This document shows positions 6,165 through 14,034 of a stretch of 17,772 nucleotides of DNA, in pieces. Numbering within the stretch: the stretch's first letter is position 1; every line of letters begins with the position of its first letter. A program made the translations under genes and the position numbers. Under the pieces are notes generated by a model. The model searched no databases. It saw only the letters and a program-made list of their open reading frames with translations, and was not told the DNA's origin. Source of the DNA: JABMPU01 sp964457455 (GTDB taxonomy: Bacteria; Cloacimonadota; Cloacimonadia; Cloacimonadales; TCS61); the NCBI GenBank assembly GCA_964457455.1, contig CAYWJN010000056.1:1-17772 (forward strand), written 5' to 3'.

Positions 6165-7130
6165 TTATCCAAAGTTTCGATTAAGCCAGTTTGTTACATA
6201 CAAAATATCATCAGGTAAAGGAATTTCAATACAAATTTTCTTTTCGGAAATCGGATGGATAAACTCAAGTTTAAAAGCATGTAAAGCCTGTCTTTGGAGA
6301 TGATTTCTTAATAGATCCTTCAGCTTTTTATGAAAATTTGAGGGAATAAAATTCAAAGTTCTTTTCATACTTGAATAGGTATTATCTCCCAGAATCGGAC
6401 AATTAATATGAGAAAATTGAACTCTGATTTGGTGAGTTCTTCCGGTTTCCAACTTTACTTCAACGATTGAAAAGAAATCAAAATATTTTTCAATTTTATA
6501 ATGAGTGATAGCATTTTTCCCGGAATTAGAAACCATCATTTTCTTTCTATTTGTTTTGCTTCTTTCAATAAATGTTTCGATTGTGCCTTCCGGTTCTTTG
6601 GGAATTCCCACTGTAATTGCTTTATAGAATTTATCAATTTTTCTCTGCTGAAACATTGCGGAAAGCAGAGAATGCACTCTATCATTTTTTGCCACGAGAA
6701 TCAAACCGGAAGTATCTTTATCCAGACGGTGCACAATTCCCGGTCTGCAAGGGTCATTCCCGGCTGAAAGTTTTCCTCTGAAATGATATAAAAGTGCATT
6801 CACCAGAGTTCCATGAGTATTTCCGGGAGCAGGATGAACAGTTAAACCAGCTGGTTTATTTATGATTACCAGATCATTATCTTCATACACTATTTCCAGA
6901 GAAATATCTTCTGGTTTGAGTGATAGATCTTTTGCAGAAGGAATAAAGATTTCAATCACATCTTCGGGTTGTAAAATATAACTTTTTTTTACAGAAGCTT
7001 GATTAACTTTGATATGATTTTCTAAAATTAATTTATCAATTTTTGAACGTGAATACAATTCTTCAATTTGAAGTGAGCTTAAAAATTTATCTATTCTCTG
7101 ATTAGTCCTTTCTTTAAAAACAATTTTCAT
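6165..7130 (-). CDS. rluD: RluA/RluD-family 23S rRNA pseudouridine synthase
   Basis: The 321-residue protein converts uridine to pseudouridine in RNA; RluD acts on helix 69 of 23S rRNA. An S4 RNA-binding domain covers about 1-65, and the catalytic domain about 78-310. The signature motif HRLDKDTSGL carries catalytic Asp137. INKPAGLTVHPAPGN precedes it (90-104), ETGRTHQIRVQ follows, then CPILGDNTY. Length and S4 domain fit RluD better than RluA. The gene overlaps the PAS gene by the four bases ATGA (7127-7130), so translation is coupled. Which uridines it modifies cannot be read from the sequence. About 93 bases separate it from the next gene, without an obvious hairpin. Confidence 0.93.
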   Translation of the reverse strand: MKIVFKERTNQRIDKFLSSLQIEELYSRSKIDKLILENHIKVNQASVKKSYILQPEDVIEIFIPSAKDLSLKPEDISLEIVYEDNDLVIINKPAGLTVHPAPGNTHGTLVNALLYHFRGKLSAGNDPCRPGIVHRLDKDTSGLILVAKNDRVHSLLSAMFQQRKIDKFYKAITVGIPKEPEGTIETFIERSKTNRKKMMVSNSGKNAITHYKIEKYFDFFSIVEVKLETGRTHQIRVQFSHINCPILGDNTYSSMKRTLNFIPSNFHKKLKDLLRNHLQRQALHAFKLEFIHPISEKKICIEIPLPDDILYVTNWLNRNFG

Positions 7131-7894
7131 TCGGAACTATCTGAAGAAGGCTTTTTAATTACTTTTTTCAAATTTGAAAAAGCAATTACAGCACCTTTTG
7201 GCTCTCCATTAGAATCGCGAACAATAGCACTATTTAAAGTGATGTGATGTTTTAGAGATGGAATAAAATATTGTTGAAATTCCTGTTTAGTTTGGGCGTT
7301 TAAAACTGTGATAATATATTTTTTCGCATTATTCTCGATTTCAGGTGGGAAGTTTGTGTTAATCATATTAGATTTTTCACTGATTGCCGGGAAAACATCA
7401 GTAACAACGTCGTTCATATAAATGATATTTCCATCCAGATCTAGAATGATAAAACCATTTTCCGCAAGATGCAGCACAGAAATAATCCGGTTATGATGTT
7501 CCACGATTTTATCTTTTTTTAGGACATCAAATTTGAAAATAGACGAAAGCATCTTGGAAATAGATAAAATCACAGCATAAAACTCATTATCCATATTCTT
7601 TCTAAAATTATCCAAATCAATATCAATGTGATAATTTCCCATAGAAATTTCTTTTAAGATTTGATGGATCTCAGCAAATGCTTTTCTCAAAAACACAGGG
7701 ATATAAAAAATCAGAACCAGAGCAAGTACAAATTGAATGAAAACCGTGATAATAACTGTATTTTGAATGTTCATCTTCAAATTTATTTCGTCGAAATCCG
7801 TGATTAATTTTAAAAGAATTATTCCCTGGATGAGAGAAATCAAAAACATCAAAAGAATAATCACACGAATTTTTGAAGTGAATGACTGTTTCAT
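7127..7894 (-). CDS. Membrane PAS-domain protein without an output domain
   Basis: The 255-residue protein has two membrane segments (about 8-31 and 44-66). A HAMP-like helical linker (about 67-115) contains IHQILKEISMGNYHIDID. A PAS domain (about 140-245) has AENGFIILDLDGNIIYMND and a GEPKGAVIAFSNL strand near the end, both typical of PAS folds. No kinase, GGDEF, EAL or methyl-accepting region follows: the protein stops soon after PAS with a Ser-rich tail. It resembles the sensor half of a histidine kinase. It starts at ATG 7894, four bases after the KtrA stop with AGGATAGGATT upstream. An earlier in-frame start inside ktrA is less likely. It ends in the rluD overlap. Placement next to ktrA suggests a sensory role in K+ transport or redox, but that is inference. 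Confidence 0.8.
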   Translation of the reverse strand: MKQSFTSKIRVIILLMFLISLIQGIILLKLITDFDEINLKMNIQNTVIITVFIQFVLALVLIFYIPVFLRKAFAEIHQILKEISMGNYHIDIDLDNFRKNMDNEFYAVILSISKMLSSIFKFDVLKKDKIVEHHNRIISVLHLAENGFIILDLDGNIIYMNDVVTDVFPAISEKSNMINTNFPPEIENNAKKYIITVLNAQTKQEFQQYFIPSLKHHITLNSAIVRDSNGEPKGAVIAFSNLKKVIKKPSSDSSE

Positions 7895-7898
7895 AATC

Positions 7899-8600
7899 CT
7901 ATCCTTTTTTACTCGTTTCGTTAATAAGGTCATTAATTTTTGTCTTTGGTCCAATCAGAACCAAGACATCATCTTTATTCACAATATCATTTGCCCCAGG
8001 CATATCATTAATTCTTCTTTCTATAATGTTCTCGCCTTCTTCAGTAACATTTTTTGCTGTGTACTTTATTGCCACGACATTTACACCTTTTTCTGTGGGA
8101 AGTGCAAGATCTTGAAGAGTTCTTCCAATCCAGATATCCGGAACAACAAGCTCAATAACACTGTGTCCGCTGGAGAGGTCAATATATTCCAGAATACTGC
8201 TGGAAAGAAGAGAATTCGCTAATTGCTTTCCAATCTGTTCTTCAGGAAAAATAACATTCTGGATTCCCAACAATTCCAAAATCCTGGCATGAACTTTACT
8301 ATCTACTTTTGCATAAATATTGCTCACTCCAAGTTTCTTTAGAATCACACTTGTGAGAACACTTACTTCAATATTGTTGCCAACCGCTAAAATAACAGCA
8401 TCAACATCTTGAATTTTATTCATTTTCAGAGCTTTCTCATCAGTACAATTCATATTTATAGGAACACTTACTCTGCCCACGATTTCATCGATCAGGTTTT
8501 GCTTATTATCAATGGCAATGACTTCTGCACCATTTTCAAAGAGCGTAGTTGCCACTGTCATGCCAAACTTTCCCAAACCAATTACTGCAAATTTTGCCAT
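7899..8600 (-). CDS. ktrA: KtrA/TrkA-type K+ uptake regulatory subunit
   Basis: The 233-residue protein forms the cytoplasmic RCK gating ring of a Ktr/Trk potassium transporter. The N-terminal RCK_N domain has the nucleotide-binding glycine motif GLGKFG (8-13), with Asp31 at the end of the second strand that contacts the ribose. An RCK_C domain covers about 140-228. The single-RCK length is that of KtrA rather than the doubled TrkA of enterics. In studied Ktr systems this subunit binds ATP or ADP and gates the channel accordingly, and also c-di-AMP in some phyla. ATG at 8600 follows GGGAG, 17 bases after the ktrB stop. The gene symbol is given by architecture and gene order. Confidence 0.92.
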   Translation of the reverse strand: MAKFAVIGLGKFGMTVATTLFENGAEVIAIDNKQNLIDEIVGRVSVPINMNCTDEKALKMNKIQDVDAVILAVGNNIEVSVLTSVILKKLGVSNIYAKVDSKVHARILELLGIQNVIFPEEQIGKQLANSLLSSSILEYIDLSSGHSVIELVVPDIWIGRTLQDLALPTEKGVNVVAIKYTAKNVTEEGENIIERRINDMPGANDIVNKDDVLVLIGPKTKINDLINETSKKG

Positions 8601-8617
8601 AATTACTCCCTATTAAA

Positions 8618-10321
8618 TTAACCAATACTTATTTTTTCTTCTGTATAAAGATAACTTGTTTTTACGTTCATCTCTGAAATTGCGAAAATTAACGTTAAAG
8701 GACCTACTCTTCCAAAATACATTAATGTTATTATTATTACTTTTCCCATATTTGAGAGAAAAGGTGTAATTCCCATTGATAAACCTACTGTTCCAAAAGC
8801 AGAAAAAGCCTCAAATATTGTTTGTTCAAAAGAGAATGGCTCGATTAATAACAATAGGAATATCATAACTGAAAGCAAAGTAAGCGAAATTGTAATAAGA
8901 ACCATAACTTTATTAATGATGCTTTCCGATACTTTTCTTTTAAAAATATTTACATCTCTGCTGCCTCGAAGCATGGCAATTACAGCAACCACCAATATCA
9001 CAAATGCAGTTGTTTTTATTCCACCTCCGGTAGAACCCGGTGATGCGCCGATGAACATGAAAAGTACTGAGGTAAAAACAGAAGGTTTACTTAAAGCACT
9101 CGTATCGATAGTGTTAAAACCGGCTGTTCGCGTTGTTACAGATTGAAAATAGGAAGAATAAATCCTATCAATTAAACTATAATTTTTCATTGTATAATTG
9201 TATTCTGATATGAAGTAGCTCACAAATCCTAAAATAAGCAAAAAGGCAGTTCCAAATAAAACGATTTTTGTATGAAGTGAAAACCTTGAGAACCTGAATT
9301 TTTCCATGAAGTTTCTCTTTATATCTACTAAAACAGGGAATCCGATCCCTCCAAAAATAATTAAAAAAGTAATTACAAAGTTAATATTAAAATTCGACCT
9401 GAAACCAATGAAACTATTTTCAAATAAACTGAATCCAGCATTACAAAATGCAGATATTGAATGAAATATCGAGTAATAAATAACTTCAAAATTTGAAAGT
9501 AGTTCTCCATTTATGGTCAATTTCTTAAACGTGGAATATAATAGTGCAGCTCCAATTATCTCAAAAATGATTGTTACAAAAAAGATGCTTTTCAGCAAAC
9601 TGAGCATATCCATTTTATTGGATTCGCCAACCACGTCTTGAATTATATTTTCTCTACTGGCAGTTAATTTTTGACCCAGCATCATAGCAAAAGCACTGGA
9701 AACGGTCATAATCCCCAATCCACCAATTTGAATAAGCAGCAAAATAATTGATTTTCCAAATAGTGAAAAATGTGTACCTGTGTTTTTCACGATTAAACCG
9801 GTTACACAGGTAGCGGAAGTTGATGTAAAAAGTGCATCTAATAAAGAAGTATGCTCGCCTTCTACAGTTGCTTTGGGCAACAATAAAAGAAGTGTGCCAA
9901 TGAAAATGGCAAGCATAAAACTATAGAGAACAAAAATCGGTGGATTGTGAGTTAATCTATCGAGTGATTTTCCTTCATAACTGGCAAGAGCCAGACCTCT
10001 GATGAACATAAACGTCTGCCGTCCAAGAAGATAAAACAGGAAAACCCTTTCCGATTCTTTGAGAAATATAGCAATGAGAATAAAAATAATATCCGGAATT
10101 AGATTTCTTACTTTTTCTGCTGAAATCCCTTTATTCATGAATCTCATCAAATGAAAGAAGAGGAGAGCGAAAATTACGATAAATGTGTAACTGCGAAATA
10201 ATAATACTTCAAGATGATCTGAAGGAGTGGCGAATAAAACCCAGATGCTTATAATCGCAAATAAGTTAAGAATAATTAAAGCAGTTCTTTCTACTTTAAT
10301 CGAAAAATTTGGTTTTTCCAT
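8618..10321 (-). CDS. ktrB: KtrB/TrkH-type K+ channel subunit
   Basis: The 567-residue membrane protein is the ion-conducting subunit of a Ktr/Trk K+ transporter. Four P-loop repeats with the filter glycine are visible: TSATCVTGL (168-176), SAFCNAGFS (290-298), SVTTRTAGF (394-402) and SAFGTVGLS (507-515). GASPGSTGGGIKT (425-437) forms the characteristic intramembrane loop. About 110 residues with several extra hydrophobic segments precede the first core unit. This is longer than the roughly 450-residue KtrB of Bacillus and resembles N-terminally extended TrkH proteins. The start at 10321 is four bases after the adenylate kinase stop, with little ribosome binding site, so reinitiation is likely. 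Confidence 0.95.
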   Translation of the reverse strand: MEKPNFSIKVERTALIILNLFAIISIWVLFATPSDHLEVLLFRSYTFIVIFALLFFHLMRFMNKGISAEKVRNLIPDIIFILIAIFLKESERVFLFYLLGRQTFMFIRGLALASYEGKSLDRLTHNPPIFVLYSFMLAIFIGTLLLLLPKATVEGEHTSLLDALFTSTSATCVTGLIVKNTGTHFSLFGKSIILLLIQIGGLGIMTVSSAFAMMLGQKLTASRENIIQDVVGESNKMDMLSLLKSIFFVTIIFEIIGAALLYSTFKKLTINGELLSNFEVIYYSIFHSISAFCNAGFSLFENSFIGFRSNFNINFVITFLIIFGGIGFPVLVDIKRNFMEKFRFSRFSLHTKIVLFGTAFLLILGFVSYFISEYNYTMKNYSLIDRIYSSYFQSVTTRTAGFNTIDTSALSKPSVFTSVLFMFIGASPGSTGGGIKTTAFVILVVAVIAMLRGSRDVNIFKRKVSESIINKVMVLITISLTLLSVMIFLLLLIEPFSFEQTIFEAFSAFGTVGLSMGITPFLSNMGKVIIITLMYFGRVGPLTLIFAISEMNVKTSYLYTEEKISIG

Positions 10322-10325
10322 TATT

Positions 10326-10946
10326 TCAATTGATCTTGGAAATGATTTCCTTATTTATTGCTGTCAGAGATTGATCTGCATTTATCGAAAAAAAGTTACT
10401 TTGCTCTTTAAAAAGCTCAATTACTTTATCGGTTTCATGGTGAAATTTTTCAATTCTTTTGCTGATTGCATTTTTATTGTCATCTTCCCGAAGAACTAAC
10501 TCTCCCCCACATATATCACAAACATTTTCAACTTCCGGTTTTTGGAATAAGATATTATAAACCTTTTTACATTTTTTGCATTGTCTGCGAGCTAAGATTC
10601 TTTTGATGGCAGTTTCCTCATCCAATTCGAGTAAAAGAAATTTATCTATTTTAAATTTACTCAATAGAAATTTTGCCTGCTCCAGATTTCGAGGAAAACC
10701 ATCGAGAAAAAAACCATTCTCAGCTTTGTTCAAAACATCCTCTACAATTGCAAACACGAATTCATCCGGTACAAGTTCACCTTTATCAATATACGATTTT
10801 GCAATCTTACCTAATTCTGTCTGCTTTCGGATGTTTTCCCTGAATGAGTCTCCCACATTAATATGAGGTAACTCATACTTTTGGCTCAGAAGTTCTGCTT
10901 GTGTTCCCTTTCCACTTCCCTGAATTCCCAACAGAACTACATTCAT
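10326..10946 (-). CDS. adk: Adenylate kinase with zinc-finger LID, divergent P-loop
   Basis: The 206-residue enzyme interconverts ATP + AMP and 2 ADP. A P-loop GIQGSGKGTQ spans 7-16; bacterial Adk normally has GPPGAGKGT or GAPGSGKGT, so Ile-Gln replaces the Pro pair. The NMP-binding region reads INVGDSFR (29-36), where STGDMLR is usual. DGFPRN (82-87) is intact. A LID domain with four cysteines (Cys123, 126, 143, 146) would hold zinc, followed by REDD (153-156). The identification is solid, but the loss of the Ser-Thr pair in the NMP site leaves open another nucleoside monophosphate as substrate. It heads the K+ uptake operon. GGAAGAG lies four bases before ATG 10946. Confidence 0.88.
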   Translation of the reverse strand: MNVVLLGIQGSGKGTQAELLSQKYELPHINVGDSFRENIRKQTELGKIAKSYIDKGELVPDEFVFAIVEDVLNKAENGFFLDGFPRNLEQAKFLLSKFKIDKFLLLELDEETAIKRILARRQCKKCKKVYNILFQKPEVENVCDICGGELVLREDDNKNAISKRIEKFHHETDKVIELFKEQSNFFSINADQSLTAINKEIISKIN

Positions 10947-11340
10947 TTTTCTCTTCCCTGAAACATTATTTAATTTTTTGGCTAAAATTACAAGATTTAT
11001 TTTATCGTCAAGTTTTACATTTCATCACCAAGATAAACGGTTACATCACTAATCTGGTAATTCAACCTTGAAAACATAGGAAATCTCTCAAAAAGACATT
11101 TTCAACGGTTAGGTTGACAGGATGAAGTTTAAACCAATGAAAAGGTTCAGCAGGAAGAAAAGTCTCTTAAACCTTTTCAACTGAGTTATGATTTGATTAT
11201 TATTATTTCTTTGTGTTAATTCGTGTAATTCGTGGATAAATGTTACACCAAATTATCCGAAGAAACTCCTTTTTTTATTTCTTGACGATATTTTCAGGTT
11301 AAACAATTTTCCATCAATTTTGAGATAATGGAGATAAAAA
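10947..11340. promoter_or_regulatory. Divergent intergenic region between adk and the DUF2723 gene
   Basis: No gene is visible here. It must hold the promoters for both directions. TTGACGATA occurs on the minus strand at 11011-11003 and on the plus strand at 11283-11291; either could be a -35 box, but no good -10 is seen. A 10-bp perfect inverted repeat, TGAAAAGGTT (11138-11147) and AACCTTTTCA (11170-11179), has a 22-base loop. The triple TTYGYG element lies at 11190-11240. GGAG at 11330-11333 is the ribosome binding site of the plus-strand gene. Confidence 0.45.
11190..11240 (+). repeat. Triple TTYGYG phased element, copy A
   Basis: Three boxes TTTGTG (11210-11215), TTCGTG (11220-11225) and TTCGTG (11229-11234) start 10 and 9 bases apart. 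They are followed by GATAAA and preceded by GATTT and an ATTATTATTTC tract. The same order, spacing and flanks occur at 13984-14034 before uvrA, so this is a dispersed element about 50 bases long. Function unknown. Confidence 0.55.
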
Positions 11341-13721
11341 ATGTATTTAAAACCTCAACCTTTTATAAATAGAAAAAATAACACATTATATGCTGTGCTT
11401 ATTTTTGCTGTTTCCCTTTTTGTATATTATTTAACACATGCTCGTTCACTTTCTTTTTGGGATGCAGGAGAGTATATTACTTGCAGCAGCATTCTGGGAA
11501 TTCCGCATCCACCTGGAAATCCTTTTTATATTTTATTAGGAAGGTTCTTCACCATTTTTGATTTTGGTGTTTCTCATGCACAAGTTGTAAATTTTCTTTC
11601 CGCCATTCTGTCATCTTTTGCAGTGATGTTCACTTACCTGTTCACTGTTAAATTAATTACCATGTGGTTGAAATCTGAAACTGACTCTTATATTGCATAT
11701 CTCGGCGGCTTTATTGCTGCTATTTATACTGCTTTTTCATTTACATTCTGGACGAATGCCATCGAAGCAGAAGTGTATTCCGGACTGGTTTTTACTATTA
11801 ATCTCGTGATTTGGCTGACACTTATTTGGGTAGAAAAATCTAAAGGCCTTTCTCATCAGAACATTTTAATTTTGATAATCTATGTTTTCTTTCTTGGTTT
11901 CGGCATCCACCAAACCTCTCTGCAAATAGCACCGGCAGTTATGTTTATTGTCGTTTATCCATTATTAAAAGACAATATTAAATCTTCCAAATTCTGGACA
12001 AGATCTGTTATCTATACAATCGGATTGGTGATTATCTATCTTATTTTCAATGAAATTGGAAAGAATACACATCTCCCGGCTCTGGCAAAATATATGTTTG
12101 CCATTGCGTTTGTTGGGATTTTATATTTTCATTTAAAGAAAGAGGTTGCATCAAAAGTCTGGTTATTCGCTCTTCTTATGATACTTGTTGGATTGAGTAC
12201 GCATCTTTTCCTGTATATTCGTTCGGAATTTCGACCTTTTATCAATGAAGGTCATCCTCATAATTTGAAACTTTTTACAGATTATATTTTAAGAAGGCAA
12301 TACGGTCCGACCAGTATGTTTGTTCGTCGAGCCACTTTTTTGTATCAAATGAAAGAACAGTTTTTACGGTATTTCAGTTGGCAATTTTTTCATGCTGAAA
12401 CATTAGCCAGATGGTTTAGAACTCCTCAAATATTTATCCAGACAATTTCCAATTTGATTGTTACGCTTTTAGGTTTTGGCGGAGCTTATTATCATTATAA
12501 GAAGAACAAGCATTCATTCGCTTATTTCTTTTCATTTTTCTTTATGGCTTCGATTGCAATGGTTTTCGTGATAAATCTCTCTGATGCAGAAGTTCGTGAT
12601 CGTGACTATTTCTATGTTGTAGCTTACAATTTCTGGACTGTTTGGATGGCAATCGGTTCGTTAGGATTGATCAGTTATTTTCGTGAGAAAAGCAAACCGC
12701 TTTTTATCCTGATTTTAATTTTGGTTTTAGGATTACCAATTTTGAATTTTGCTTCTCAATATCATATCCACGACCGTCACAAAGAATTCATTGCTCTGGA
12801 TTATGGACAGAATATTCTTAACAGTGTGGAAGAAAATGCGATAATATTCACAAATGGTGATAATGATACTTTCCCTGTCTGGTATGCTCAAGCTGTAGCA
12901 GACCCGAATGCAACCGAAAATATCTATCCTGCTCGAGATGTTTTCCCAACTGAAAAAACAAAAGAAGACATTGCCAGAGCATTGAAATTTAAAAACGAGC
13001 AATGTAAAGGGATTCGAAAAGATATTACGATTGCCAACTTGAGCTTATTGAATACTGGCTGGTATATAAAACAGCTTCGAGATAATGAAGGCATTGAATT
13101 TGTTTTTCGTGACAAACATGGTAATCCTTTACCAATCGAAAAACAAAATGAACTCATCGATCTTTGCCAGGAAAGTCCAAAATCTCCGTTGTATCCAATG
13201 CAAATGCCAAAAGATGTAAAACTGAGAATCAAAGGAAAAGATGAAAATGATTTTCTGGAAGTAGAATTTAAAAAAGGAAAAATTCTGTATGTAAAAGACC
13301 TCGCAACTTTACAGATTATTAAAGATAATTATAGAAAGCGTCCGATCTATTTTGCTGTGACCACTCCGGATGCAATTGGTTTTGAAAAATATCTTCGTAA
13401 CGAAGGAATGATAGACAGGCTTGTTTCGTCTCAAAGCGATTCTCAATATGATATTAATCGACTGACTACAAACATTGATTCAATATATTCCTATCGCGGA
13501 ATTTTCGATGAAACCCTTTATAAAGACGATAATATGATTCGCCTTTTAAATAATTACGGTGCTGCATATATGCGAGCATCACGACATTATCACGAACAAA
13601 AAGACTATCCTAATGCAATAAAATATATGGAAAAAGGAATCGATTTTATTCAAGATAAAAGTAGATTCTATTCTGGTCTTTCTCAACTTTATATTGAAGC
13701 AGGTTATTTTTTTATCGAAAA
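11341..13721 (+). CDS. DUF2723 membrane protein (TMEM260-like, O-mannosyltransferase-like), 3' end lost in gap
   Basis: 793 residues are visible before the assembly gap. The fold looks like a GT-C glycosyltransferase-like membrane protein of DUF2723, related to TMEM260. Seen in order: a first membrane segment (14-32), the acidic loop motif FWDAGE (39-44), GIPHPPGNPFY (53-63), about ten further hydrophobic segments, then VRDRDYFY and TNGDNDTFPVWYAQ in the non-membrane region. Near the end NYGAAYMRASRHYHEQKDY and the following helices form TPR-like repeats. By family knowledge it would transfer a sugar from a lipid donor to exported proteins; the substrate is not readable. The start ATG has GGAG eight bases upstream. 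The stop at 13822-13824 right after the N run is not reliable because the gap length is a placeholder. Confidence 0.85.
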
Positions 13722-13821
13722 NNNNNNNNNNNNNNNNNNNNNNNNNNNNNNNNNNNNNNNNNNNNNNNNNNNNNNNNNNNNNNNNNNNNNNNNNNNNNNN
13801 NNNNNNNNNNNNNNNNNNNNN
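13722..13821. other. Assembly gap of 100 N
   Basis: There are exactly 100 N, a conventional placeholder length, so the true gap size is unknown. It removes the end of the DUF2723 gene and possibly more sequence. Confidence 0.99.
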
Positions 13822-13856
13822 TGAAATGGTTCTTATGTTTTGATTTCGTTCAAAAT

Positions 13857-13876
13857 CCCATAAATAAATTTATGGG
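13857..13876. repeat. Palindrome CCCATAAAT / ATTTATGGG
   Basis: A perfect 9-bp stem with a two-base AA loop, between the gap and uvrA. Its core AAAT-nn-ATTT with flanking C and G runs matches the palindrome at 13961-13979 and, more loosely, those around the RAYT. It could end transcription of the DUF2723 gene: a T-rich stretch at 13899-13906 lies some way downstream. Confidence 0.5.
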
Positions 13877-13960
13877 TTTCTGAAAGAAGTATATAAATGT
13901 TTTTTTAAGATTTTAACAAACTAATTTTTGGATTCCAAATTGAAAAAATTTGAAAAGAAG

Positions 13961-13980
13961 CCCACAAATTCATTTGTGGA
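13961..13980. repeat. Palindrome CCACAAAT / ATTTGTGG
   Basis: An 8-bp perfect stem at 13962-13969 and 13972-13979, with loop TC. It differs from the 13857-13876 palindrome by a paired T/A to C/G change that keeps pairing. This suggests the two descend from one element and that the hairpin, not the primary sequence, was kept. Confidence 0.5.
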
Positions 13981-13983
13981 AAA

Positions 13984-14034
13984 GATTTATTTATTATTTC
14001 ATTCGCGTTTTTTCGTGTTTTTCGCGGGTAAAAA
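13984..14034 (+). repeat. Triple TTYGYG phased element, copy B, abutting uvrA start
   Basis: Boxes TTCGCG (14002-14007), TTCGTG (14012-14017) and TTCGCG (14021-14026) are 10 and 9 bases apart, then GGGTAAAA runs directly into the uvrA ATG. The GGG of its last part is the only purine-rich stretch near the start, so the element may double as a weak ribosome binding site. Same layout as copy A at 11190-11240. Confidence 0.55.

Noticed and set aside
8916..9146. Plus-strand reading frame inside ktrB
   Set aside because: Shadow of the TrkH-type gene, whose P-loop motifs are on the other strand.
11114..11119. TTGACA as the -35 box of the DUF2723 gene
   Set aside because: No -10-like hexamer at 16-18 bases, and it lies over 200 bases from the start codon.
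13722..13824. Natural C-terminus of the DUF2723 protein at the TGA after the gap
   Set aside because: The gap is a 100-N placeholder, so the frame after it is unknown and the TGA cannot be assigned to this gene.
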